In this document: positions 1 through 10,066 of the stretch, piece by piece
Numbering within the stretch: position 1 is the stretch's first letter
Layout of the letters: each line of letters starts with the position of its first letter
Program-made: the position numbers and the translations under genes
The notes under the pieces: generated by a model
Seen by the model: the letters and a program-made list of their open reading frames with translations, nothing else
Databases searched by the model: none
Told to the model about the DNA's origin: nothing
NCBI RefSeq assembly: GCF_009208735.1
Contig: NZ_WFLJ01000004.1
Coordinates: forward strand, 124,001 to 188,000
Direction: 5' to 3'
Length of the DNA: 64,000 nt
DNA from: Janthinobacterium rivuli
GTDB taxonomy: Bacteria > Pseudomonadota > Gammaproteobacteria > Burkholderiales > Burkholderiaceae_D

Positions 1-1
1 C

Positions 2-43
2 AGCGGCATCGTCCTGCCCGTCACCGGCAGCGTGGGGGAGTAG
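2..43 (+). CDS. 3' end of an unidentified upstream gene (partial)
   Basis: An open frame enters from the left edge and stops at TAG 41-43, three bases before the ku start. Only 13 residues are visible, so the product cannot be named. The close spacing suggests co-transcription with ku. Confidence 0.35.
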   Translation, partial: SGIVLPVTGSVGE

Positions 44-46
44 GCG

Positions 47-922
47 ATGGCGCGCGCACTATGGAAAGGCGCCATCAGCTTCGGCCTCGTGCATATCCCC
101 GTCGAGCTGATTTCCGCCAGCCTCGACCATGAACTGGACTTGTCCATGCTGGACCGGCGCGACTTCGCGCCCATCGGCTACAAGCGCTACAACAAGACGA
201 CGGGCAAGGAAGTCGAGTGGGACGACATCATCAAGGGCTATGAATACAAAACGGATGAGTACGTCGTGCTGTCCGAGGAAGATTTGAGACAGGCCAATGT
301 GAAGGCCACGCAAACCATCGCCATCCACACCTTTGTCGATGCCGTCGAGGTGCCGCTGACCTTTTACGAGCATCCGTATTATCTGCTGCCCGCCAAGGGT
401 GGCGAGAAAGTCTATGCCTTGCTGCGCGAAACCTTGCGCAAGGCCAATAAAGTGGGCATCGCCAGCGTGGTCATGCGCACCAAGCAGCATTTGTGCGCAC
501 TCGTGTGCGTGGGCGACGCCATCGTGCTCAACACCCTGCGCTATGCCGATGAAATCCGCCCCACGGATGACCTGGACTTGCCCGCCAGCAGCCTGAAGGC
601 GGCCGGCATCACCGACAAGGAACTCAAGATGGCCCTGTCGCTGGTGGACGGCATGAGCGAAGCGTGGGAACCCGGCCAATATCACGACAGCTACCGCGAA
701 GACGTGCTGGCGCTGGTCAAGAAAAAAATCAAGGCAAGGCAGACCAAGACCATCACCGCGCCCGCGCCCGAACCGGCAGAAGAGCACGGCAGCAATGTGA
801 TCGATCTGGTCGCCCTGCTGCAGCAAAGCCTGGGCAAGAAAGCGCCCGCGGCGCCGGCCCGCAAGCGCGCGGCCTCGCCCCCTGCCCGCAAGCCGGCACC
901 AGCCAGGCGCAAGGCGGCCTGA
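47..922 (+). CDS. ku: Ku protein, bacterial non-homologous end joining
   Basis: Homodimeric Ku ring that binds double-strand DNA ends and recruits ligase D for non-homologous end joining. The 291-residue product opens with the typical bacterial Ku start ([20 protein letters not shown]) and keeps the Ku core to about residue 250. The tail from about 255 is a basic Ala/Pro/Lys/Arg-rich extension, the usual DNA-binding and LigD-contacting segment. The ATG at 47 follows a strong GGGGGAG ribosome site. ligD lies convergently 2.4 kb downstream, with a sensor kinase between them, which supports a working two-protein NHEJ system. Confidence 0.96.
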   Translation: MARALWKGAISFGLVHIPVELISASLDHELDLSMLDRRDFAPIGYKRYNKTTGKEVEWDDIIKGYEYKTDEYVVLSEEDLRQANVKATQTIAIHTFVDAVEVPLTFYEHPYYLLPAKGGEKVYALLRETLRKANKVGIASVVMRTKQHLCALVCVGDAIVLNTLRYADEIRPTDDLDLPASSLKAAGITDKELKMALSLVDGMSEAWEPGQYHDSYREDVLALVKKKIKARQTKTITAPAPEPAEEHGSNVIDLVALLQQSLGKKAPAAPARKRAASPPARKPAPARRKAA

Positions 923-966
923 AGCACCCGTGCCTGCACAGGAGGCTCGTCAATCATATAAATGCA

Positions 967-980
967 TTGACTTTGATCAA
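967..980 (+). promoter_or_regulatory. FNR/Anr-like box upstream of the hybrid kinase
   Basis: TTGACTTTGATCAA matches the FNR/Anr/Crp-class consensus TTGAY-N4-ATCAA. It sits in a locally AT-rich stretch after ku and about 65 bp before the preferred kinase start at 1044. If real, it would tie the kinase to oxygen limitation. It also argues against the longer reading frame that starts at 930. Only the match is seen; binding is inferred. Confidence 0.4.
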
Positions 981-1043
981 GCTTCTCGCTACGTTATGCA
1001 CAGGCCTGCCGCCCGGCAAGCCCTGTCATGCGTGCGGAAAAAA

Positions 1044-3342
<2,299 letters not shown>

Positions 3343-3359
<17 letters not shown>

Positions 3360-5856
3360 AGGCCAGCTTTTTCATCGCCGCATCGAGGCCCTTCGCGCTG
3401 CGCGCATAAGCGGCCCACGGCGCGTTGCCCACGTCGAGGCGGCCGTGGACATTGCCCACGTTCCATTGATCGCCCGCCTTCAGCTCGTCGAGCTCTTCCC
3501 AGGCCAGCGGCACGGAAATGCCCAGCCCCGAACGCGTACGAGCCGACCATGCGCACACGGTGGTGGCGCCCCGGCCATTGCGCAAGTAATCGATGAAGAT
3601 CTTGCCGACCCGGTTGTCTGGCCCGCTTTTCAAGACGAAGCGCTGCGGAATGAGCTGGGCCATGTGCGCCACGATGGCCTGCGAAAACGCCTTCACCGTG
3701 TCCCAGTCGTGTTGCGGGCGGATAGGCACGACCACATGCAAGCCCTTCCCGCCGCTGGTTTTCAGCCAGGCTGGCAAGCCCAGCTCCGTCAGGAAGGCGC
3801 GCAGCAGCACGGCCGCTTCGCGGATGGCGGGCCAGGCCACGCCCTTGCCCGGGTCCAGGTCGAACACCAGGCGGTTCGGCGTGTCGTAGGCGCTGGCCAG
3901 CGCGTTTTGCGTGTGAAATTCCACCACATTCCACTGCGCCGCCGACAACAGCCCCTGGACGCTGGCCACTGCCAGCATCGGCGGGTGTTCCGGGTCCAGC
4001 CGTGCATCGAGCTGTTTGATACCGGGCATGGTCGACGTCTCCGCATGTTTCTGGAAAAACAGCTCGCCGCCCACGCCGGCCGGCGCGCGCACCAGCGACA
4101 CGGGGCGCCCGCGCAAATGCACGAGCATCAGCTTGCCCACCAGCGCGTAATAGCGCACCAGGTCGATCTTCGTGGCGCCGCTGTCCCGGTCGATCACCCT
4201 GTCCGCATGGCTGACCTTGAAACTGGCCGGCAAGACTCCGTCGGGCATGGATTGGTTTGGCATCGGTTTCTCCCTGTCGATTCGCTGTGGCCGCTCGCGC
4301 ACGATGGCGGCCGGCTGTTTATCCTCGCGCAAGCCATGGAACACGGCGTGGCGCACGGCGCCGCCGCTGGTCCATTGCGCAAAACTGACCTCGGCCACCA
4401 GCTGCGGCTTCACCCAGACGGGCTGGCGCACGCCGCCCGCCTTGCCCGTGAACGGACTGGCATCGCTGGCCAGCGCGTCGAGGCGGCGCCGCACATCGCG
4501 CAGGCTTGCCGCGTCAAAGCCGCTGCCCACATTGCCAGCATAGCGCAGCTTGCCCTGCTCATCGTGCACGCCCAGCAGCAGCGACCCGATCCCCTCGCGC
4601 GCGCCCTGCGGCGCCGTATAGCCGCCGATGACGAATTCCTGCCGCAGCCCGCATTTGAGCTTGATCCAGTCGCCGGAGCGGCGCGTGACGTAAGGCGAGC
4701 CGCGCCGCTTGCCGATCACCCCTTCCAGCCCCAGGCGGCAGGCGTGGGTCAGCAATTGCTGCGGCGCGGCATCGAGTGCGGCGCTGAAACGCACCAGCGG
4801 CGATGCGGGCAATTGTTCCAGCAGTCCCTGCAGCAGTGCCCTGCGCGCCTCGACGCTCTGGCCCCGCAGATCGTGGCCATCGAAATACGCCACGTCGAAC
4901 AGGTAATACACGATGTCGCTGGTGGCCTCCGCGTCGAACGCGCGCTGCAAGGCGCCAAAATCCGGGCGGCCGCTGGCGTCCATGACGACGATTTCGCCGT
5001 CATACCAGCCAGGCGGCAAGCCCAGCTGTTCCAACGCCTGCCGCAGCTTGGGCAGCTTCGCCGTCCAGTCATTGCCATTGCGCGTGATCAAGCTAACCCG
5101 TTCGCCATCACAACGCGCGAGGACACGGTAGCCGTCGAATTTCGCCTCGAACAGCCATTTCTGCGGGTCTGGCGGCGGAGCGTCGGCCAGGGTGGCGAGC
5201 TGCGGCGACAGGGTGGCGGGCAGCCGGGCGGCTGGCGCTGACGCCTGCTCCGCCCTCTTCCTGCGCCTGGGCATGGCCTTGTTCCTGACGCTGCCGGGGA
5301 ACTCGTCGACGACGGAAAATTCCAGTGCCGGCCGCGCATAGCCGTCTTTTTCCTTGATCAGCAGCCAGGCGGGCTGCTTTTCGCCCTTGCCCTTCATGCG
5401 CACGAGCACCCAGTTGCCGTGCATCTTGTGGCCATGCAGGGTGAACTTCAGCTCGCCGGCCGCCAGCGCCTTGCGCGCATCGGGGGTGGACGGCTGCGGC
5501 TGCCAAGTCCCCTGGTCCCAGATGATGACCTTGCCCGCGCCATACTGTTTTTCGGGGATCGTCCCTTCAAAACCGGCATAGGCAAGCGGGTGGTCTTCCA
5601 CCTGCACGGCCATGCGCTTGTCGCGCGGATCGTAGCTGGGCCCTTTCGGCACGGCCCAGCTTTTCAGCGTGCCGTCCAGTTCCAGGCGGAAGTCATAGTG
5701 CAAACGGCTGGCCCAGTGCTTCTGGATGACGAAGGCGAGCACGCCGCTCGCGTCCTCGCCGCCACCTGCAGGCTCGGGTGTGACGGCGAAATTGCGCTTG
5801 GCTTGATAGGTTTTCAAGGCGGCTTTCATGGCGGCCCCATGCGGTGACGATGGCAT
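3343..5856 (-). CDS. ligD: ATP-dependent DNA ligase D (phosphoesterase-ligase-polymerase)
   Basis: Multifunctional NHEJ enzyme that trims, fills and seals Ku-bound ends. Full-length at 837 residues, with domains in Pseudomonas-type order. The 3'-phosphoesterase domain (about 35-180) has His47, His53, Asp55, Arg57 and His89. The ligase domain (about 215-520) has nucleophile Lys239 in EAKFDGYR. The primase-like polymerase domain (about 540-830) has the metal-binding DLD at 666-668 and [11 protein letters not shown] at 701-711. A basic linker (PRRRKR) joins phosphoesterase and ligase. A second ATG at 5829 ([14 protein letters not shown]) is an equally good start. It is convergent with the kinase and pairs functionally with ku. 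Confidence 0.97.
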
Positions 5857-5920
5857 CGAGTCTAGGCCGCCGCAGGCTAGAGCACGGTACGCCAGCTAAC
5901 AGAGCACCTGCCCCGCCAAA

Positions 5921-5935
5921 TGTAAGTGTTTGTAA
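5921..5935 (+). promoter_or_regulatory. TGTAA-N5-TGTAA direct repeat, copy 1
   Basis: TGTAAGTGTTTGTAA is a direct repeat with 10-bp period, the geometry bound by OmpR/PhoB-family response regulators. It lies 121 bp before the first Asr-like gene. The same box recurs at 6456 and 8476 at the same distance from paralogous genes, followed in all three by GTCAACG and a GGCGCGTTTT-GCTCAGTGAC block that probably spans the promoter. Confidence 0.55.
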
Positions 5936-6041
5936 TTCACAGAAAACGTGTCAACGCTATTGCCGCACGGCGCGTTTTTGGCTCAGTGACAGGGGAAATG
6001 CATCTCCTGAACTACAAACCCACTTCTCGAGGAACTGCACC

Positions 6042-6353
6042 ATGAAAAAAGTAATCGCTACTCTGATCGCCGGCTTGTTCGCTACCGCAGCCTTTGCTCA
6101 AACGCCAGCCGCTCCTGCCAAGGCCGAAGCCAAGCACACCAAGGAAGTGGCAAAAGCAGAAGCCAAGGAAACCAAGGCGGTAGTCAAAGCCGATGCCAAG
6201 GAAGCCGCTGTCGCCGCCGATGCGAAAGCCGATGTCGCCAGCGCCAAGGCCGACGCCAAAGCCACCAAGGCCAAAGCCCATCACAAAGCGAAAAAAGCCA
6301 AAGCCAAGGCTGACGAAGCCAAGACTGAAGCGACCGCAGCAGCAGCCAAATAA
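6042..6353 (+). CDS. Asr-like exported Ala/Lys-rich small protein, paralog 1
   Basis: A 103-residue protein with a clean Sec signal peptide (about 1-20, ending AAFAQ) and a mature region made almost only of Ala, Lys, Asp, Glu and His. Degenerate KADAKEA/KAEAKET repeats end in AKAHHKAKKAKAKADE. Composition and layout resemble the enterobacterial acid-shock protein Asr and its intrinsically disordered periplasmic relatives; the resemblance is compositional, not proven homology. The open frame extends upstream to 5844, but ATG 6042 begins the signal peptide and follows CGAGGAACTGCACC. It forms its own unit between box 5921 and terminator 6382. First of five paralogs. Confidence 0.8.
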   Translation: MKKVIATLIAGLFATAAFAQTPAAPAKAEAKHTKEVAKAEAKETKAVVKADAKEAAVAADAKADVASAKADAKATKAKAHHKAKKAKAKADEAKTEATAAAAK

Positions 6354-6381
6354 TTCCGTCCGCGCTTTTTTCGCGCCACGC

Positions 6382-6407
6382 AAAAAGACAGCTTCGGCTG
6401 TCTTTTT
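6382..6407. terminator. Rho-independent terminator after paralog 1
   Basis: AAAAAGACAGC-TTCG-GCTGTCTTTTT is a perfect 11-bp stem with a stable TTCG tetraloop and T-tract. It closes the first Asr-like unit. Its symmetry would allow it to work in both directions. Confidence 0.85.
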
Positions 6408-6455
6408 GCATTTTCATGTCTGCTTCTTCCATCAACGTCATTTAAATCACCTGAT

Positions 6456-6470
6456 TGTAAGAAAGTGTAA
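6456..6470 (+). promoter_or_regulatory. TGTAA-N5-TGTAA direct repeat, copy 2
   Basis: TGTAAGAAAGTGTAA lies exactly 120 bp before the ATG at 6576. It has the same repeat, spacing and downstream blocks (GTCAAC, CGCGTTTT, GCTCAGTGACACGGGAATCAT) as copies 1 and 3. A shared response regulator of the OmpR class is inferred. Confidence 0.55.
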
Positions 6471-6575
6471 ACAAGGTCAACCGTAACCTTCCGGGCCGCG
6501 TTTTCTGCTCAGTGACACGGGAATCATCCCGACACCAACAGACTTACCAGACAAACCACCACCGAGGACTGCACC

Positions 6576-6926
6576 ATGAAAAAAGCAATTGTTACCCTGA
6601 TCGCCGGCCTGTTCGCTACCGCAGCCTTCGCCCAAACGCCAGCAGCACCTGCGGCCGCTCCGGCAGCTTCTGTACCAGCGAAAGTGGAAGCGGCCCACAC
6701 CAAGGCCGTCGTGAAAGCGGATGCCAAGGAAGCGCAAGCCGTCGTCAAGGCCGATGCGAAAGAAGCGAAAGCCGTCGTCGCCGCGAAAACGGACGTCGCC
6801 AGCGCCAAAGCGGAAGCGACCACCACGAAAGCCAAGGCACACCACAAGGCAAAAAAAACCAAGGCCAAGGCTGACGCAAAAATGGCATCGGCCACCGCTG
6901 AAGCAGCACCAGCCGCAGCCAAGTAA
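6576..6926 (+). CDS. Asr-like exported Ala/Lys-rich small protein, paralog 2
   Basis: A 116-residue exported protein with a signal peptide (about 1-20, FATAAFAQ), a short Pro/Ala linker, then KADAKEA-type repeats and a basic KAKAHHKAKKTKAKAD segment near 85-100. It is near-identical to paralog 4 (8596). The first gene of a two-gene unit: paralog 3 starts 39 bp after its stop. The mature part is predicted to be disordered and cationic with His pairs. A role in buffering acid or metal stress at the envelope is inferred from likeness to Asr only. Confidence 0.8.
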   Translation: MKKAIVTLIAGLFATAAFAQTPAAPAAAPAASVPAKVEAAHTKAVVKADAKEAQAVVKADAKEAKAVVAAKTDVASAKAEATTTKAKAHHKAKKTKAKADAKMASATAEAAPAAAK

Positions 6927-6965
6927 TCCCCCACACCATCACTTACCACTCGCCAGGAAAATAAA

Positions 6966-7298
6966 ATGAAAAAAGTTATCGCCACCCTCGTCGCCGGTCT
7001 GTTCGCTACCGCAGCCTTCGCCCAAACCCCAGCCGCTCCGGCAGCATCCGTTCCCGCCAAGGCGGAAGCGGCCCACACGAAAGCCGTGGTCAAGGCCGAA
7101 GCCAAGGAAACCAAGGCCGTCGTGAAAGCCGATGCGAAAGAAGCGGTCGTTGCCGCCGATGCGAAAGCCGACGTGGCCAGCGCCAAGGCCGATGCCAAAG
7201 CCACCAAGGCCAAGGCGCATCACAAAGCCAGCAAAGCCAAAGTGAAGGCGGATGCGGCCAAAGCAGACGCAGCTGTTGCTGCCACGCCGGCAAAGTAA
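6966..7298 (+). CDS. Asr-like exported Ala/Lys-rich small protein, paralog 3
   Basis: A 110-residue paralog with the same signal peptide as its neighbours (MKKVIATLVAGLFATAAFAQ). Its mature repeats alternate AEAKETKAVVKADAKEA with DAKADVASAKADAKATKAKAHHKA. It lacks its own upstream box and follows paralog 2 by 39 bp, so it is probably the second gene of one transcript that ends at terminator 7366. It is more similar in repeat register to paralog 1 than to paralog 2. Function unknown beyond the Asr-like composition. Confidence 0.8.
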   Translation: MKKVIATLVAGLFATAAFAQTPAAPAASVPAKAEAAHTKAVVKAEAKETKAVVKADAKEAVVAADAKADVASAKADAKATKAKAHHKASKAKVKADAAKADAAVAATPAK

Positions 7299-7365
7299 GC
7301 GCGATGATGTAGTCACGCGAGCGCGTCCGCCGGGTCTGCGCCAGCGTGGCCACTGCGAATACCAG

Positions 7366-7388
7366 GGACAGCTTCGGCTGTCCTTTTT
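7366..7388 (+). terminator. Rho-independent terminator after paralogs 2-3
   Basis: GGACAGC-TTCG-GCTGTCC followed by TTTTT. The core is the same as in the 6382 terminator, so terminators as well as genes of this family share ancestry. Confidence 0.85.
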
Positions 7389-7457
7389 GCGTGGCGCGCG
7401 ACAAGGCGGCGCACATGAGCGACACTTGTACTCCGACCCTCGTAGGGAGTGCCCCAT

Positions 7458-8480
7458 ATGCGCCGCCTGTCCTTTTCACTATTGAGTGCCCTCTTCCTGT
7501 CCTGCCCTGTCCTGGCGCAGGACAGCGCCCCCGCCACCCTCGATCAAGTCCTGCGATCCCAGGACCGCGACAGCCATGGCGACTTGCGCGCCGTCGTCGT
7601 GCTGCGCGACGGGGCCATCGTGGCCGAACGCTATTACAACGGCGAGACGGCCGACACCCTGCACGACATCCGTTCGGCCGGCAAGAGCATCACCGCGCTG
7701 CTGGTGGGCGCCGCCGTGGCGCGCGGCCAGCTGGCGGTAACAAAAACGGTGGGCGACTACTGGCCCGATGTCGCTGGCAGCCCGGCGGGCATGGTGGCGC
7801 TCGACGACTTGCTGACCATGCGTTCGGGCCTGGCCGCCTTCGATGAAGACGAACAGTCGCCAGGCAATGAAGACAAGCTCGATGCGGCGCCCGACCCGGC
7901 CGCCTTCGTGCGCGGCGTGCCGGCAGCAACAAAGCCGGGCGGCATCTACCGCTACAACTCGCTGGGCTCCTACATCGCCGGGCGCGTGGTGGAAAGCGCC
8001 AGCAGCGCCGACCTGGAAGACTACGCCGCCAAGGTCTTGTTCGCGCCGCTGGGCATCACGCGCTGGAGCTGGGGCCGCGACGTGGCACACCACCCGAAAG
8101 GCCAGGGCAATCTGTCGCTGCGCGCGCGCGACACGGCGAAGATCGGCCAGATGGTGCTGGACGCCGGCGTAGTTGACGGCAAGACGGTGATCGACGCCGC
8201 CTGGCTGCAAGCGGCGCTGGCGCCGCGCGTGGCCATCGGCGCCGTGGACCGCTACGCCGACGGCTATGGCTATTTCTGGTACGCAAAGACGCAGGACATC
8301 GGCGGACAACAGATCGTCGTGCATTTCGCCTCGGGCAATGGCGGCAACAAAATCTACGTGATACCCGCGCGCCGCATGGTGGTCAGCATCGCCTCGAGTG
8401 CGTATGGCAAGGCTTATGGACAGCGCCGCTCGGAAGACATCCTGAAAGCCATTTTGGCCGCCGATGCCACGCAGATGTAA
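7458..8480 (+). CDS. Serine hydrolase, class C beta-lactamase / penicillin-binding fold
   Basis: A 340-residue exported enzyme with a signal peptide (about 1-21, cleaved after PVLAQ). The beta-lactamase/DD-peptidase fold shows the nucleophile motif SAGK at 73-76 and a YRYNSLGSY segment at 164-172 that supplies the second catalytic Tyr/Asn. Family members hydrolyse esters, D-amino-acid peptides or beta-lactams; the substrate is unknown. A GTG at 7449 is possible, but ATG 7458 follows TAGGGAG and starts the signal peptide. Its stop codon lies inside regulatory box 8476, so it separates two Asr-like units with no spare DNA. Confidence 0.85.
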   Translation: MRRLSFSLLSALFLSCPVLAQDSAPATLDQVLRSQDRDSHGDLRAVVVLRDGAIVAERYYNGETADTLHDIRSAGKSITALLVGAAVARGQLAVTKTVGDYWPDVAGSPAGMVALDDLLTMRSGLAAFDEDEQSPGNEDKLDAAPDPAAFVRGVPAATKPGGIYRYNSLGSYIAGRVVESASSADLEDYAAKVLFAPLGITRWSWGRDVAHHPKGQGNLSLRARDTAKIGQMVLDAGVVDGKTVIDAAWLQAALAPRVAIGAVDRYADGYGYFWYAKTQDIGGQQIVVHFASGNGGNKIYVIPARRMVVSIASSAYGKAYGQRRSEDILKAILAADATQM

Positions 8481-8490
8481 GCGTTTGTAA
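8476..8490 (+). promoter_or_regulatory. TGTAA-N5-TGTAA direct repeat, copy 3
   Basis: TGTAAGCGTTTGTAA lies 120 bp before ATG 8596. The stop codon of the serine hydrolase is embedded in the first half-site. Downstream blocks match the other two copies, including a TATGCT that could serve as a -10. Confidence 0.55.
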
Positions 8491-8595
8491 TGACCGTCAA
8501 CGCATGGGTTCCGGGGCGCGTTTTATGCTCAGTGACACGGGAATCATCCCGACACCAACAGACATACCAGACAAACCACCACTGAGGACTGCACC

Positions 8596-8946
8596 ATGAA
8601 AAAAGTTATCGCTACCCTGATCGCCGGCCTGTTCGCTACCGCAGCCTTCGCCCAAACGCCAGCAGCTCCAGCAGTGCATGCCACCGCGGCAGCCTCGGTA
8701 CCTGCCAAAGTGGAAGCGGCCCACACCAAGGCCGTCGTAAAAGCGGACGCCAAGGAAGCGCAAGCCGTCGTCAAGGCCGATGCGAAAGAAGCGAAAGCAG
8801 TCGTCGCCGCGAAAACGGACGTCGCCAGCGCCAAAGCGGAAGCGACCACCACGAAAGCCAAGGCACACCACAAGGCCAAGAAAACCAAGGCCAAGGCTGA
8901 CGAAAAGCTGGCATCGGCCACCGCCGAAGCGGCGCCAGCGAAGTAA
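8596..8946 (+). CDS. Asr-like exported Ala/Lys-rich small protein, paralog 4
   Basis: A 116-residue protein nearly identical to paralog 2: same signal peptide type, same AKVEAAHTKAVVKADAKEAQ start of the mature repeats and same AHHKAKKTKAKADE segment. Differences are a VHATAA insertion near residue 27 and a shorter AEAAPAK end, which cancel in length. It heads a two-gene unit with paralog 5 (45 bp gap). The pair mirrors paralogs 2-3, so the whole unit was probably duplicated. Confidence 0.8.
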   Translation: MKKVIATLIAGLFATAAFAQTPAAPAVHATAAASVPAKVEAAHTKAVVKADAKEAQAVVKADAKEAKAVVAAKTDVASAKAEATTTKAKAHHKAKKTKAKADEKLASATAEAAPAK

Positions 8947-8991
8947 TTCCTTCACACTGCATCAACCCGACAATACACCAAGGATCTCATC

Positions 8992-9264
8992 ATGAAAAAA
9001 GTTATCGCCACCCTGATCGCCAGCCTGTTCGCCACCGCCGCTTTCGCCCAGACGCCAGCCGTCGCACCAGTCGCACCGGTGGCGCCGATTCCTGTCGTCG
9101 CCCCTGTCGTCAAGGCCGAAGCGCCGGCGGCCGCCGTCAAGCCAGCGACGCACAAGAAAGCCAAGCATCACAAGGCGAAAAAAGCCGCACCGGCAACGCC
9201 TGCGACGCCTGCAGCTCCGGCCGCAGCGGCAGCTTCCGCACCGGCAGCAGCGCCAGCCAAGTAA
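8992..9264 (+). CDS. Asr-like exported small protein, paralog 5 (divergent)
   Basis: A 90-residue exported protein with the family signal peptide (MKKVIATLIASLFATAAFAQ). The mature part differs from the rest: a Val/Pro/Ala-rich first half (VAPVAPVAPIPVVAPVV), one basic cluster HKKAKHHKAKKA near 60, and an Ala/Pro tail. The acidic KADAKEA repeats are absent, leaving a strongly cationic protein closer to enterobacterial Asr in composition. It is the last gene before terminator 9282. Confidence 0.78.
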   Translation: MKKVIATLIASLFATAAFAQTPAVAPVAPVAPIPVVAPVVKAEAPAAAVKPATHKKAKHHKAKKAAPATPATPAAPAAAAASAPAAAPAK

Positions 9265-9281
9265 TCACGGCGGCAGCAAGC

Positions 9282-9310
9282 AAAAAGACAGGGTTTTCCC
9301 TGTCTTTTTT
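9282..9310. terminator. Terminator between Asr-like cluster and fasciclin gene
   Basis: AAAAAGACAGGG-TTTT-CCCTGTCTTTTT with a long T-run. It lies between convergent genes, ends the paralog 4-5 unit and may also serve the fasciclin gene from the other strand. Confidence 0.85.
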
Positions 9311-9331
9311 TTCGTCCGCTTTTTCGTGCAT

Positions 9332-9889
9332 TTATTTCGGCATCAAGACCGTGTCGACGACGTTGATCACGCCATTCGACTGGTACACGTCATAGGTGCT
9401 GATGTTGGCACTGTTGCCGCCCTCATCCATCACGACGATGTTGTGCATGCCATTCATGGCGAACATCAACTTGCCCCCGCTGGCCGTGGGCAAGCTGGCT
9501 TTACCGTCGTGCATCTTAATTTCCCTGGCCAGCGCCTTGAAGTCGTATTTGCCGGGCACCACGTGGTAAGTGAGGATTTTCGTCAAGGTCGCCTTGTTTT
9601 CCGGCTTGACCAGGGTGTCGACGGTGCCGGCGGGCAGCTTGCCGAAGGCCGCATTCGTCGGCGCGAACACGGTGAACGGCCCCTTGCCTTTCAGCGTATC
9701 GACCAGGCCGGCCGCCTTGACGGCGGCCACCAGGGTCGTGTGGTCGGCCGAATTGACGGCGTTATCGACGATGTCCTTGGATGGATACATGCTCTGGCCA
9801 CCCACCATGGTCGTCATGTCGGCGGCAAAGGGGCTGCTGGCGGCCAGCATGGAGGTGATGAACAGAGCTGCGGGAACGATGGTGCGCAT
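9332..9889 (-). CDS. Fasciclin (FAS1) domain exported protein
   Basis: A 185-residue protein with a Sec signal peptide (about 1-23, ending FAAD) and a single FAS1 domain from about 38 to the end. It shows the H1 motif GPFTVFAPTNAAF and a second conserved region YHVVPG. FAS1 proteins are secreted or surface adhesion-type proteins in bacteria; no enzymatic role is known. ATG 9889 follows CAGGAGATATCACC. The gene is monocistronic and convergent with the Asr-like cluster. Confidence 0.93.
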   Translation of the reverse strand: MRTIVPAALFITSMLAASSPFAADMTTMVGGQSMYPSKDIVDNAVNSADHTTLVAAVKAAGLVDTLKGKGPFTVFAPTNAAFGKLPAGTVDTLVKPENKATLTKILTYHVVPGKYDFKALAREIKMHDGKASLPTASGGKLMFAMNGMHNIVVMDEGGNSANISTYDVYQSNGVINVVDTVLMPK

Positions 9890-9974
9890 GGTGATATCTC
9901 CTGGATGACTGCGTTTGCGTGATTGCAGGAGTATTTACGCGGCCTGTCGGCAAACGGATTCAACTGACTAAAAC

Positions 9975-10010
9975 AAAAAAAACGGCGCCGTGCAAGCGCA
10001 CGACACCGTT
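9975..10010 (-). terminator. Terminator of the RND efflux operon
   Basis: Read on the minus strand: an AACGGTGTCGTGC stem, GCTT loop and GCACGGCGCCGTT, followed by a run of T. It lies about 60 bp past the stop of the outer-membrane component. Confidence 0.75.
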
Positions 10011-10066
10011 CCTGATATGCATCCCTTGCCGCGGGCCGGAATGCTCCAGCCCGCGGTGCCGGGAAA

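Larger units (their letters stand above)
6456..6926 (+). repeat. Duplicated 471-bp module A (box, leader and paralog 2)
   Basis: From the direct-repeat box to the stop of paralog 2, this module matches 8476-8946 in length to the base and closely in sequence. The leader just before the ATG differs at only a few positions over about 85 bp. The coding parts differ by compensating small indels. It indicates a fairly recent local duplication. Confidence 0.75.
8476..8946 (+). repeat. Duplicated 471-bp module B (box, leader and paralog 4)
   Basis: Second copy of the module at 6456-6926, of identical length and with near-identical leader. The left end of the similarity coincides with the hydrolase stop codon, which places a duplication boundary there. 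Confidence 0.75.

Noticed and set aside
930-1043. N-terminal extension of the ku-adjacent kinase from ATG 930
   Set aside because: The region is AT-rich, carries an FNR-like box and yields residues unlike a PAS protein N-terminus. It cannot be fully excluded.
6042-9264. Ala/Lys-rich repeats as histone H1-like or AlgP-like nucleoid proteins
   Set aside because: Composition fits, but all five have clean Sec signal peptides, so the products are exported and an Asr-like envelope role is more consistent.
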